The notes beneath the pieces are model-generated. The model was given only the letters and a program-made list of their open reading frames with translations, ran no database searches and had not been told where the DNA came from. From NCBI GenBank assembly GCA_020846005.1, contig JADLEQ010000085.1, positions 62,001-126,000 on the forward strand: a stretch of 64,000 nucleotides of DNA, given 5' to 3'. The position numbers and the translations under genes are program-made. This DNA is from Polyangiaceae bacterium (GTDB lineage: Bacteria > Myxococcota_A > Polyangia > Polyangiales > Polyangiaceae). Shown piece after piece: positions 1 through 8,293 of this stretch (position 1 is its first letter; the number at the start of each line of letters is the position of its first letter).

Positions 1-1
1 C

Positions 2-520
2 GCCCGCCGGAGCCACAGCCGGCCGAGCAGCTACACCCGGCTCGGGCTCGACGCGACGGTCATCTGGGGCGAGGTGGACCTCGTGCTCCGCAACCCGCAC
101 CCGGCGCCCGTGATCGTCCACGCGTACCTCTCGACTCCGACCACGCTCCGCGTCGAGCTGCTCGGCGCGCCGCCCCCAGCGAAGGTCGAGTACTCGTACG
201 GCGTCGCGCGGACGCACGACTTCTACCGGCGTGTGACCACCAAGCCGTGGATGAGGGATCGCACGCTGAAGCGCCAGCGGGGGATCCGGGGGCTCGACGT
301 GGTGAGCGTCGTTCGCGTGATCCTCGCCGACGGCCGCGCCCGAGAGCACCGATACTTCAGCGAGTATCGCCCCGTCCCCGAGGTCTTCTGGGTCGGACCG
401 GACGCGGCGCCGGCCGGGCTCCCGGAGCTCCCCGAGGGCGCGGTGCGCGTCGAGGTCGACGGCGCGGAGCAGCGCGGCGCCTTCCTCGCAGCCGGCGCCC
501 CGGATCGACAGGGGACGTGA
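2..520 (+). CDS. VanW family protein, C-terminal part (5' end outside window)
   Basis: The frame is open from the left edge, so only the last ~172 residues are present. They carry the end of a VanW domain: a Ser-Ser-Tyr-Thr stretch, then 'LGLDATVIWGEVDL' and 'LRNPHPAPVIVHAYL', followed by a C-terminal segment containing 'YFSEYRPVPEVFWVGP'. VanW proteins are named from vancomycin-resistance clusters but are widespread, usually exported, often joined to peptidoglycan-binding domains, and biochemically undefined. The next gene is an L,D-transpeptidase lipoprotein, so a cell-wall role fits but is inferred. An internal start at 74 exists but would cut through the conserved domain. Confidence 0.75.
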   Translation, partial: ARRSHSRPSSYTRLGLDATVIWGEVDLVLRNPHPAPVIVHAYLSTPTTLRVELLGAPPPAKVEYSYGVARTHDFYRRVTTKPWMRDRTLKRQRGIRGLDVVSVVRVILADGRAREHRYFSEYRPVPEVFWVGPDAAPAGLPELPEGAVRVEVDGAEQRGAFLAAGAPDRQGT

Positions 521-602
521 GCCGCGCCGGCTGGTCCCGGCCTCGGCGGGCCGGCGGCGCCGGTTGACCTGGGCGCCGCCGGGTGACAATTGCGCCCGTG
601 CC

Positions 603-2432
603 GTGGGGCGCTCTCTCCCCCTCTACGCCGCCTGCCTGGTGGGCGCTCTCGGGCTCGCCTGCCAGCGCGGGGCGCCCAGCGCCGAGGCCGTGCCCAGCGC
701 GAGCGTCGCCGGGGACGGCGGGCCGGCGCCGCTGTCGTCGATCGCAGTCGATCACGGTGAGCTCGACACCCGGCCGCCGTCCGCGGCGCCGAGCGTCGCC
801 GCTCGCGTCATCGCGGCGACGATCTACAAGCTGCCGGACATCGAATCGCGGCGGCTCGGCTACGTCCGGCTCGGTGGTTCCGTCCCGCGCGACCCGGCGC
901 CCGTCCGCGGGAAGGGGTGCAAGGGCTCGTTCTGGCGCGTCTACCCGATGGGGTACATGTGCGACGAGGACGTGACGACGGACCTCGACGCGCCCCTGGT
1001 GCGCGCGGCCGCGGTGCGCCCGCGGCTCGACCGCCCGCTCCCGTACGCGTACGGGTTCGTGCGCGCCACGGCGCCGCAGTACCTCCAGGTGCCGACCCGC
1101 AAGCAACAGCTCGCCAGCGAGCTCCAGCTCGAGGAGCACCTCGCGTGGTACGAGGAGCACCGCGCCGAGGTGCAGACGGTCGTGCGCGGCGCCAACGATG
1201 TGCTGCTCGACTCGCGCGGCGTGCCCTCGCCCCGCGCGGAGCCGGCGGCGGGGCACCGCGAGTCGACGTCGCTCTCGCTGCTCGAGCTGTTCGGCGCTGC
1301 TACGCCCGCGGGCGAGCTCCCGGAGTGGCTCGCCGGGGGCCGCCGCGCCGTCCCGAACGTCTCGGCGTTCCAGGTCCCCGAGTACGCCGTCTTCGCGGAC
1401 CGCGTCCGCCGCAAGACGGGCCTCTCGTTCGTCGGCGCGTTCCTGGCCGAGGACGACGGCCTCGCGCGGCCGTTCGGCATCACCGTCGATCTGCGGCTCA
1501 TCCCGCTCACGAAGGTGAAGCCCGACACCGGCTCGGCCTTCCACGGCCTGGACCTCCGGCAGCTCGAGCTGCCCATCGCGTTCGTCTCGCGGTCGGGCGC
1601 GCGCGCCTGGCACCTCCGCCGTGGTCGGGACGAGACCGTGGACGCGGGCGAGGTGCCGTATCGCGCGGTCGTCCCCCTCACGGGCAAGGCGAGGATCAAG
1701 GCGGGGAAGCGCCACTACCAGACACGGAAGGACCCGAAGCTGTGGCTCCGCGCTGAGGATCTCGGGATCGTCGCTCCGCCGCCCACCTGGCCCGAGGCCG
1801 CGGAGAAGGGGGAGAAATGGATCGACGTGTCGCTCGTCCAGCAGACGCTGGTGCTCTGGGAGGGCAAGCGGCCGTTCTACGCGACGCTGGTCTCGACTGG
1901 GCGCGATCGCCTCGGCGACCCGAAGACCTCGCTCGCCACCCCGCGCGGCGAGTTCCGTCTCCAGAGCAAGCACGTCGCCGCCGCGATGGACTCCGAGGAG
2001 AACTCGGCGGTCGCCGGCGGCACGAGGTCAGCGCGCTCCGGCGGGCTCTCCGCCGAGCATCGCGCGCTCCACGAGAAGCTCGAGGCCGACGAGGCGGCCG
2101 GGCGGAGGCTCTCGGACGAGGACCGGCGCAGGCTCCTCAACCTGCGCAAGGGGCGCCACCCCGAGTACGGCGTCACCGTGCGACGCGGCGCCGCCAACTT
2201 CGAGCTGCGTGACGTGCCGTGGATCCAGTACTTCGCGGCCGGCTACGCGCTTCACGGCGCGTATTGGCACGACGTCTTCGGCGCCCCGCGGAGCCACGGT
2301 TGCATCAACCTCGCTCCGGCCGACGCGCGCGTCGTCTTCCAGTGGACGGATCCCCCGCTGCCGGCCGGCTGGCACGGCGTGAACATCGGCTCGGACATGG
2401 GGCTCGGGACTCCGGTGGTGGTGCGCGAATGA
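603..2432 (+). CDS. L,D-transpeptidase (YkuD domain) lipoprotein
   Basis: Predicted periplasmic peptidoglycan cross-linking enzyme of about 609 residues. The YkuD signature 'HGAYWHDVFGAPRSHGCIN' lies near the C-terminus, with the catalytic Cys in SHGC (about residue 566). The upstream part contains an SH3-like stretch ending in 'FWRVYPMGYMC' and a long region of unknown role. The GTG at 603 is preferred because it gives a compact lipoprotein signal ending LGLAC (Cys20); an ATG at 564 in the same frame would add 13 unlikely residues. Its stop overlaps the next gene's ATG by 4 bp, so the methyltransferase is translationally coupled. The VanW gene lies just upstream. Confidence 0.88.
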   Translation: MGRSLPLYAACLVGALGLACQRGAPSAEAVPSASVAGDGGPAPLSSIAVDHGELDTRPPSAAPSVAARVIAATIYKLPDIESRRLGYVRLGGSVPRDPAPVRGKGCKGSFWRVYPMGYMCDEDVTTDLDAPLVRAAAVRPRLDRPLPYAYGFVRATAPQYLQVPTRKQQLASELQLEEHLAWYEEHRAEVQTVVRGANDVLLDSRGVPSPRAEPAAGHRESTSLSLLELFGAATPAGELPEWLAGGRRAVPNVSAFQVPEYAVFADRVRRKTGLSFVGAFLAEDDGLARPFGITVDLRLIPLTKVKPDTGSAFHGLDLRQLELPIAFVSRSGARAWHLRRGRDETVDAGEVPYRAVVPLTGKARIKAGKRHYQTRKDPKLWLRAEDLGIVAPPPTWPEAAEKGEKWIDVSLVQQTLVLWEGKRPFYATLVSTGRDRLGDPKTSLATPRGEFRLQSKHVAAAMDSEENSAVAGGTRSARSGGLSAEHRALHEKLEADEAAGRRLSDEDRRRLLNLRKGRHPEYGVTVRRGAANFELRDVPWIQYFAAGYALHGAYWHDVFGAPRSHGCINLAPADARVVFQWTDPPLPAGWHGVNIGSDMGLGTPVVVRE

Positions 2433-3241
2433 CCTCGTCGCGCCGCTCCGTCGCTGCCGCGGGCGGGATCGCGCTCGCCTGCTCGCGGGGCGGGCCTCCC
2501 CCCGAGTCGCGCGGCGAGCCCGACGCTCCGGGCGCTCCCGGCGCGGCCGCGCGCCCCGCGGCGGGCGCCGGCGCCTCGGCGGGAGCCACGGCGGAGCGTG
2601 GCGCCGAGCGCGCTCGGATGCTCGAGCAGTTCCGCGCGCGCGGCGTCGACGACGAGCGGGTGCTCGCGGCGATGGGGCGAGTGCCGCGGCACCTGTTCGT
2701 ACCGGCTGCGCTCGAGACGGACGCCTACGCCGATCGCCCGCTCCCGATCGGCGGCGGCCAGACGATCAGCCAGCCGTACATCGTCGCGCTCATGACGGAG
2801 GCCGCGAGGCCCGGCCCGCGGGATCGGTGCCTCGACGTGGGCACGGGCAGCGGCTACCAGGCGGCCGTGCTCGCCGAGCTGTGTGGCGAGACGTTCAGCG
2901 TCGAGCTGCTCCCCGCGATAGCGGCGTTCGGCGCCGAGAACCTGCGCCGGGCGGGGCCCCCCGGGGACACCGTGCGGCTCCGCGTCGGCGACGGCTGGGC
3001 GGGCTGGCCCGAGGCGGCCCCGTTCGATGTCATCGTGGTCACGGCGGCTCCGGAGCGGGTCCCTCCACCGCTCCTCGAGCAGCTCGCGATCGGGGGGCGT
3101 TTGATCGTCCCGGTCGGGAGGCAGGACTCCGTCCAGGTGCTCGAGCGATGGACGCGCCTCGCGCCGGGAGCGGCCGGCCTGCGCCGCGAGGAGCTCACCG
3201 ACGTGCGGTTCGTGCCGCTGGTGAGCGACGCGGGGCGCTGA
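2429..3241 (+). CDS. pcm: Protein-L-isoaspartate O-methyltransferase, lipoprotein-like
   Basis: Class I SAM-dependent methyltransferase of the PCMT family, 270 residues, which repairs L-isoaspartyl residues in aged proteins. The SAM-binding motif I is 'LDVGTGSGYQAAVLAEL', preceded by 'RHLFVPAALETDAYADRPLPIGGGQTIS' split over the usual substrate-binding region, and followed by 'FDVIVVTAAPERVP'. ATG 2429 overlaps the transpeptidase stop (ATGA). The first ~20 residues resemble a lipoprotein signal ending in LACSRG, and a Gly/Ala/Pro-rich linker follows. PCMTs are normally cytosolic, so export is a notable inference; co-translation with an exported transpeptidase supports it. Confidence 0.88.
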   Translation: MTSSRRSVAAAGGIALACSRGGPPPESRGEPDAPGAPGAAARPAAGAGASAGATAERGAERARMLEQFRARGVDDERVLAAMGRVPRHLFVPAALETDAYADRPLPIGGGQTISQPYIVALMTEAARPGPRDRCLDVGTGSGYQAAVLAELCGETFSVELLPAIAAFGAENLRRAGPPGDTVRLRVGDGWAGWPEAAPFDVIVVTAAPERVPPPLLEQLAIGGRLIVPVGRQDSVQVLERWTRLAPGAAGLRREELTDVRFVPLVSDAGR

Positions 3242-3385
3242 CCCGAGGTCGAGGGAGCGGTCGCGGTCGACCGCCGGAGGCGAGGCACGGAGCGTGCTTG
3301 GACTTCAGCGTTGGCTCCACGAGCCGAACGCAATTGTTGCCCGCGGCGCGCGCGCCGGCCGATCCTTGATGTAGGTGAAGGTAAG

Positions 3386-4306
3386 ATGAATTCGCGATCT
3401 CCCGATCCCGGCAGCGTGACGCAGGCTCCCGCCAGGACTCGCGCCGGCTCGGTCCTGGCGGCGCTCCTGCTGGCGACGGGCTTCGCGAGTGCGGCTCGAG
3501 CGGTCGCGGGAGGCGGTGGGGACGCGGGCGGGCCGCCGTTCGCCGCGGCGGTCGCCGGCGCGGCCGGGCCTGACATCGCTGTCGCGGCGGGGCGATCGGA
3601 CGCCGAGCTCTCCGAAGGCGCCGCTCCCGCGTCCGCGTGCCCGGGCGACATGGTGCTCGTCAGCGGCGACTACTGTCCGGACGTCCGGCACACGTGCACG
3701 CGCTGGCTGGACGATCCGAAGCTCCCGTACGCGCGCTGCGCCGAGTACGCCGAAGCCGCGCGGTGTGTCGCCAGGAGGGTGCATAAGACCTTCTGCATCG
3801 ACCGCGACGAGTACACGCCCGAGGGCCACGAGATCCCGCTGAATCACTCGAGCTTCGTCACGGCGTCGAGGATCTGTGGCGACCTAGGCAAGCGGATCTG
3901 CACCGAGAGCGAATGGAACTTCGCGTGCGAAGGGGAGGAGATGCGCCCCTACCCGTACGGCTGGAAGCGCGAGCCGGTGTGCAACCAGGACCGCGAGGAC
4001 CTCTACACGAAGACGCCTCGAGGTCGAATCATGAACGACCTGAGGCGGCCCTCGGCCGAGCTCGTCGAGTGCGTGTCGCCGTTCGGCGTGCGCAACATGG
4101 TCGGAAACATGGATGAGCCGGTGCTCCGCGAGGAGACGCGGCACAACTACCCGTTCCGCAACGCGCTGAAGGGCGGCTGGTGGATGTCGGCGCGGAACCG
4201 ATGCCGACCCGCGACGACCGCCCACGACGACCACTACGAGGACGTGCAGGTCGGTGTCCGGTGCTGTGCGGACGTCCCGGGCGAGCCCGGGACGCCCAAC
4301 GGTTAG
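3386..4306 (+). CDS. SUMF1/FGE-fold protein, secreted, paralogue 1
   Basis: 306 residues with a signal peptide (Ala/Leu-rich stretch ending about ASAARA) and a formylglycine-generating-enzyme-like fold: 'FCIDRDEYTP', 'SESEWNFACEGEEMRPYPYGW'-type core (here CTESEWNFACEGEE), 'GVRNMVGNM' and a final 'VGVRCCADV'. ATG 3386 has a GAAGG ribosome site; the ATG at 3311 would add residues before the signal peptide. The two catalytic cysteines of true FGE do not appear in the segment before RNRCRPATTAH, so sulfatase activation is unlikely. Such domains in myxobacteria are often binding or scaffold modules. It is closely related to the next gene. Confidence 0.78.
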   Translation: MNSRSPDPGSVTQAPARTRAGSVLAALLLATGFASAARAVAGGGGDAGGPPFAAAVAGAAGPDIAVAAGRSDAELSEGAAPASACPGDMVLVSGDYCPDVRHTCTRWLDDPKLPYARCAEYAEAARCVARRVHKTFCIDRDEYTPEGHEIPLNHSSFVTASRICGDLGKRICTESEWNFACEGEEMRPYPYGWKREPVCNQDREDLYTKTPRGRIMNDLRRPSAELVECVSPFGVRNMVGNMDEPVLREETRHNYPFRNALKGGWWMSARNRCRPATTAHDDHYEDVQVGVRCCADVPGEPGTPNG

Positions 4307-4428
4307 CGGCCGAGATTCCATTTCGATCGGAAACATCGGCTCCCGACGGTAGGCATTCCGCCCGTGCTGGATGTCCGGCGTCGCTTTCCCTTGACCGGTG
4401 GCGATCCAGCCGTGACAGTTACCGGGCA

Positions 4429-5262
4429 GTGCGGGCGAGACACTTCCTCCTGGCTCTCGGCGCGGTCGCGCTCGCGAGCGCTGCGCTGAGCGGCTGTCGG
4501 GCGGAGCGATCGGAGCGGCTGGAGCCCGTCGCGGCGCTCGCCGTGACCGCCGCCGCTGCGCCGGGGGCGCCCGTGCTGGCGGCCGTGGCCCCCGCGGCCC
4601 CGGCGGCCGACGACGAGCCTGCCGCTTGCCCCGGGGGGATGGTGCTCGTGGAGGGCGACTACTGCCCGGACGTGCTCCACCGCTGCCGCCGCTACATGGA
4701 TCCCCCCGGCCGGTACGAGGAGTTTCGCTGCGCGGAGTACGCGCAGCCCGCCACCTGCCGCTCGAAGGAGCGCGTCCACAAGCGGTTTTGCATCGACCGG
4801 GACGAGTACACCCCACCGGGGCAGTCGCTCCCCGCGAATTTTCAGAGCTGGACGCGCGCCAACCAGGTCTGCAGGTCGCTCGGCAAGCGGATGTGCATGG
4901 AGAGCGAGTACAACTTCGCCTGCGAGGGCGAGGAGATGCGCCCGTACCCGTACGGGTGGAAGCGCGACTCCACAGCGTGCAACGCCGACCACCAGGACGT
5001 GGTCGGCTCGGACGGCAAGCTCATCGATCGGCGCGCGCCGGGCGGGTCGTACCCCCGCTGCGAGAGCCCCTTCGGCGTCCGCGACCTCGCGGGCAACGTC
5101 GAAGAGTTCGTCACCATCGATCGGGCCGGGCCCCCGCAGCCCGCGATGAAGGGCGCCTACTGGCAGCCCAGCCGGAACTTCTGCCGCGCCGCGCAGACGG
5201 CCCACGACCAGTACTACAACGGCATGGAGACGGGCTTCCGCTGCTGCGCGGACGCCCCCTGA
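4429..5262 (+). CDS. SUMF1/FGE-fold lipoprotein, paralogue 2
   Basis: 277 residues and a clear tandem paralogue of the preceding gene. Both share the Cys-rich entry (CPGGMVLVEGDYCPDV), 'KRFCIDRDEYTPPG', 'ACEGEEMRPYPYGWKR', 'SPFGVRDLAGNVEEF' and the ending 'TGFRCCAD'. GTG 4429 begins a lipoprotein signal with lipobox ALSGC; an in-frame GTG at 4180 lies inside the upstream gene and is rejected. As in paralogue 1, the last conserved Cys pair is present but the catalytic FGE cysteines are not evident. TTGACC at 4391 could be a -35 element, but no convincing -10 was seen. Role unknown; an extracytoplasmic binding module is inferred. Confidence 0.78.
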   Translation: MRARHFLLALGAVALASAALSGCRAERSERLEPVAALAVTAAAAPGAPVLAAVAPAAPAADDEPAACPGGMVLVEGDYCPDVLHRCRRYMDPPGRYEEFRCAEYAQPATCRSKERVHKRFCIDRDEYTPPGQSLPANFQSWTRANQVCRSLGKRMCMESEYNFACEGEEMRPYPYGWKRDSTACNADHQDVVGSDGKLIDRRAPGGSYPRCESPFGVRDLAGNVEEFVTIDRAGPPQPAMKGAYWQPSRNFCRAAQTAHDQYYNGMETGFRCCADAP

Positions 5263-5276
5263 GCCGCGGTCAGGGG
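5256..5276. terminator. Bidirectional hairpin across two convergent stop codons
   Basis: CCCCTGA, a 7-nt loop, then TCAGGGG form a perfect 7-bp stem. The left arm ends with the TGA stop of SUMF1 paralogue 2, and the right arm starts with the TCA that is the argC stop on the other strand. No T-tract follows. Placement between convergent genes suggests a shared terminator or 3'-end stabiliser. Confidence 0.5.
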
Positions 5277-6331
5277 TAGCCGCCGGGGTCCTCGAGCGTC
5301 GTCCGCTCGTCGAGCTCGAGCATGAGGTTCAGGTTCTGGATCGCCTGGCCCGCCCCACCCTTCATCAGGTTGTCCGTGACCGAGAAGGCAGTGACCAGGC
5401 GGGTGTCGCCCTCCACCGGTCCGAGCAGCCAGCCGACCTCCGCGTGATTGGAGCCGGTCACGGCGACCACCTCGGGGAGCCGCAGCGCGGGCACCCTCAC
5501 GAACGGCTCGTCGTCGAAGCTCTCCCGGTACGCCTCCGCGAGCTGCGCCTCCGTCGTCGACGCCGGGACGCGCGCGAACGCGGTCGCGAAGATCCCGCGG
5601 ACGAGCGGCGCCGAGACGGGGACGAACGACAGCCGCGGGTGCCGCGCCCCCGCGGCCTGGAGCGTCTCCACGATCTCGGGCGAGTGCTGGTGATCGAGGG
5701 GGCGATACGTCCGCAGGTTGCCGGCGCGGACGGGGTGGTGCGTCGCGGCGGACGCCGTGACGCCGCTGCCGCTCGACCCCGTGATCCCGACCACCTCGAT
5801 CGCGCCCTCGAGCAGCCCGGCGCGGGCGAGCGGGAGCAGCCCGAGCTCGATCGTCGTCGCGAAGCACCCCGGAGACGCGACGCGCCGCGCGCCGCGGAGC
5901 CGGTCGCGGTTCAGCTCCGGGAGCCCGTAGACGAAGCTCTCGACCAGCTCGGGCGCGGGGTGCTCGCCGTAGTGGCGGCGGTAAGCGTCCAGATCGCGGA
6001 GGCGGAAGGCGCCGGAGAGATCGAGCAGGCGAACGTCACGCGTCGCCGCCGCCCGCACGACCTCGACGCTCACCGAGTGCGGGAGGCCCATGAGCACCAC
6101 GTCGACGTCGTCCGCCGCGCGCTCGGGGACGGTCGCCTCGAAGCGCAGCGACGTCTGTCCCTCCAGGTGCGGGTGGGCGGACCACACCGGCTCGCCGAGG
6201 TGGTCCGCGGCGCAGGCGCGCACCACCTCGACGTGGGGGTGGCGGAGCAGGCGGCGGAGCAGCTCGGCCCCAGCGAAGCCGGAGGCGCCCAGGATCGCGG
6301 CTCGGAACCTGCGGGTCGGGCTCTGCGTCAT
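5270..6331 (-). CDS. argC: N-acetyl-gamma-glutamyl-phosphate reductase
   Basis: 353 residues. It reduces N-acetyl-glutamyl phosphate to the semialdehyde with NADPH in arginine biosynthesis. Seen: the Rossmann motif GASGFAG (15-21), the catalytic cysteine in 'ASPGCFATT' (Cys156), 'GITGSSGSGVTASAATHHP', and the C-terminal 'FSVTDNLMKGGAGQAIQNLN'. The ending 'DNLMKGGAGQA' and the overall length are typical of the short ArgC type. No other arg genes are present, so it is a scattered arginine gene. LysY (the LysW-dependent lysine enzyme) is a close relative that sequence reading alone cannot fully exclude. It converges with the SUMF1 gene 7 bp away. Confidence 0.92.
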   Translation of the reverse strand: MTQSPTRRFRAAILGASGFAGAELLRRLLRHPHVEVVRACAADHLGEPVWSAHPHLEGQTSLRFEATVPERAADDVDVVLMGLPHSVSVEVVRAAATRDVRLLDLSGAFRLRDLDAYRRHYGEHPAPELVESFVYGLPELNRDRLRGARRVASPGCFATTIELGLLPLARAGLLEGAIEVVGITGSSGSGVTASAATHHPVRAGNLRTYRPLDHQHSPEIVETLQAAGARHPRLSFVPVSAPLVRGIFATAFARVPASTTEAQLAEAYRESFDDEPFVRVPALRLPEVVAVTGSNHAEVGWLLGPVEGDTRLVTAFSVTDNLMKGGAGQAIQNLNLMLELDERTTLEDPGGYP

Positions 6332-6391
6332 CCACGCGTCCGTAGCACCGCGCCGCCGACCGGAGGAGCCCCGTGGTAGCGAGGTCGGCGC

Positions 6392-7162
6392 GTGCTCGAC
6401 CCTGAACTCCTGTGGCCTGCGCTCGCGGTGGCCGGGCTGGTGTCCGGCTTCGTGAACGTGGCCGCTGGTGGCGGCTCCACGCTCGTGCTGCCGCTCCTCG
6501 TCCTGTTCGGGCTACCCGCCGACGTCGCCAACGGCACCAACCGCCTGAACGTCCTCACGCAGTCGCTCACTGGGTTCACCACGTTTTACCGCGCCGGCCG
6601 CGTCGAGACGAAGGGGGTGCTCCCCCTCGTGGGCGCGAGCGCCGCGGGCGCGGTCGTCGGCGCCGCGCTCGCCTCGCGCGTGCCCGAGCCCGTGCTGCGC
6701 TGGGTGCTGCTGCTCACCATGCTCGCCGTCGCGGTCGCGATGATCGCGCTCCCGGCGCTCGTCCCCGGTGCGGGGGTCGAGCGCCCGCTCCGCCTGCGCG
6801 AGAGCCCCTTCGGGACGCTCGGCGTCTTCGCCGCGGCGCTCTACGGCGGGTTCGTCCAGGCTGGTGTCGGTCTCGTGCTCGTCGCCGTGCTCGGCGGGCT
6901 GCTCCGCTACGACCTCGTGAGGGCGAACGCGCTCAAGATGCTTTGTACGTTCGTGTACGGCTCCGTCGCGCTGGCCGTCTTCGCCTGGACGGGGCAGGTC
7001 GCGTGGGGCCCCGCCGCCGTCCTGGCCGTGACGAGCGCGCTCGGCGCGTGGCTCGGCGTGCGGTTCACCTTGCGCATCCCCGCTGCGTGGCTGCGGTGGT
7101 TCGTCCTCGTCGGCGTCGTCGTGGTGGTCGTGGCCGCCCTCGCGGCGAGCGGCCGCGGGTGA
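6392..7162 (+). CDS. TSUP family permease (sulfite exporter TauE/SafE)
   Basis: 256 residues, almost entirely hydrophobic, with about eight membrane segments. The TauE/SafE signature is visible in both halves: 'SGFVNVAAGGGSTLVLPLLV' with 'ANGTNRLNVL' in the N-terminal half, and 'GGFVQAGVGLVLVAVLGGLL' with 'ANALKMLCTFVYG' in the C-terminal half, the pseudo-repeat expected for this family. TSUP proteins move small anions such as sulfite or sulfoacetate; the substrate here cannot be read. The start is GTG 6392, 60 bp from the divergent argC start. A GC-rich inverted repeat (7196-7211) follows. Confidence 0.88.
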   Translation: MLDPELLWPALAVAGLVSGFVNVAAGGGSTLVLPLLVLFGLPADVANGTNRLNVLTQSLTGFTTFYRAGRVETKGVLPLVGASAAGAVVGAALASRVPEPVLRWVLLLTMLAVAVAMIALPALVPGAGVERPLRLRESPFGTLGVFAAALYGGFVQAGVGLVLVAVLGGLLRYDLVRANALKMLCTFVYGSVALAVFAWTGQVAWGPAAVLAVTSALGAWLGVRFTLRIPAAWLRWFVLVGVVVVVVAALAASGRG

Positions 7163-7195
7163 ACGGAGGGCGTCGACCGGCGGAGAGCTGGCGCG

Positions 7196-7211
7196 CCGGC
7201 CCGCGGGCCGG
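7196..7211 (+). terminator. GC-rich palindrome downstream of the TSUP gene
   Basis: CCGGCC-CGCG-GGCCGG, a 6-bp stem with a 4-nt loop, lies 34 bp after the permease stop. There is no U-tract. It may end the permease transcript before the exporter operon's promoter. Confidence 0.35.
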
Positions 7212-7265
7212 TCCCCGAGCACGTGGGGTCAACGCGTCGGCCCGTCCCGCTCCGACGCGCCCGAC

Positions 7266-7293
7266 TTGCATCGCGTCGCGAATCGTTCATTAT
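7266..7293 (+). promoter_or_regulatory. Candidate promoter of the exporter operon
   Basis: TTGCAT (7266-7271) and CATTAT (7288-7293) are spaced by 16 bp, and the -10 box ends 7 nt before the ATG at 7301, so the transcript would be nearly leaderless. The spacer begins with TCGCGTCGCGA (7271-7281), a perfect palindrome around one central base. It could be an operator for the TetR protein encoded at 10429; that link is a guess from position. Confidence 0.4.
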
Positions 7294-7300
7294 CGGTCGC

Positions 7301-8293
7301 ATGATCAAGAATGGTTGGCAGGTCCTCGGCGTGGCCGTGCTCGTCGTCGCCGGCGCCCCGCTCCCGGGCTGCTCCCGCGCGCACGCGGCCACCGACGAGC
7401 CGTACCAGGGCGTCGTCGAGCACGACGAGCGCGTCATCGGCTTCGAGGTCGGCGGCCGCGCCGACGCGATCCGCGTGACGCGCGGCGCGGCGGTGAAGCG
7501 GGGGGACGAGCTCGCGCGCCTCGACGACACGCTGCAGAGCCAGGCGGAGGCGGTGCGCGGGGACGAGGTCGCCGTGGCCGAGGCGCAGGTGAAGTCGGTC
7601 CGCGCCGGGAGTCGCGCGGAGGAGCTCCGCGCGCTCGAGGCGCGGCTGCGCGCGGCGCGGGACGCGGAGCGCACGGCAGCTCGCGTGCTCGCGCGTGAGC
7701 GCGGCCTGGTCGAGCGTGGCGTCTCGGCGGCGGCGCGGCTCGACGAGCTCGAGTCCGCGGCGAGCCGCACCCGGGCGGAGCGCGAGGCGCTCGAGCAGCA
7801 GCTCCGTGCGGCGCGGAGCGGCGCACGCCCGACGGACATCGACACCGCCGAGAAGCGAGTCACCCTGGCGCGCTCCGCGCGGGAGCTCGAACGCAAGCGG
7901 CTCGAGCGCCACGTGCTGCGCGCCCCGGTCGAGGGCACGGTGACGGACGTGCACGTCGAGGCGGGCGAGGTCATCGGCGCGGGCGCGCCGGTGGTGAGCC
8001 TCGCGGACACGACCCGGCCGTACGCGGACGTGTTCGTGGCGCAGGCGGCGCTGGATGGCATCCGCGTGGGCTCGCGGGCCACGGTGCGGGTGGACGGCGT
8101 GCCGGAGGCGTTGCCCGGAACCGTGGAGTACGTCTTTCCGCGCACGGAGTTCACCCCGCGGTACCTCTTCAGCGAGCGCGAGCGTCCGAACCTCGTGGTC
8201 CGCGTGCGCGTCCGGATCGAGGATCCCACCTCGCGCCTCCACGCCGGTGTCCCGGCGCGCGTGCAGATCGAGCGCGGCGGAGCGGCCCCATGA
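7301..8293 (+). CDS. HlyD-family membrane fusion (adaptor) protein
   Basis: 330 residues. The periplasmic adaptor of an ABC exporter. It has an N-terminal hydrophobic signal with possible lipobox LPGC (Cys24), a lipoyl/barrel half starting 'VIGFEVGGRADAIRVTRGAAVKRGDEL', a long Ala/Arg/Glu-rich coiled-coil hairpin, the second lipoyl half 'LRAPVEGTVTDVHVEAGEVI', and a beta-barrel. ATG 7301 is chosen because it starts the signal sequence and follows a promoter-like element. The last 4 bp overlap the ATPase start. The order adaptor-ATPase-permease-TetR resembles the E. coli ybhG/ybhF/ybhS/ybhR set and its regulator, although here there is one permease only. Confidence 0.87.
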   Translation: MIKNGWQVLGVAVLVVAGAPLPGCSRAHAATDEPYQGVVEHDERVIGFEVGGRADAIRVTRGAAVKRGDELARLDDTLQSQAEAVRGDEVAVAEAQVKSVRAGSRAEELRALEARLRAARDAERTAARVLARERGLVERGVSAAARLDELESAASRTRAEREALEQQLRAARSGARPTDIDTAEKRVTLARSARELERKRLERHVLRAPVEGTVTDVHVEAGEVIGAGAPVVSLADTTRPYADVFVAQAALDGIRVGSRATVRVDGVPEALPGTVEYVFPRTEFTPRYLFSERERPNLVVRVRVRIEDPTSRLHAGVPARVQIERGGAAP

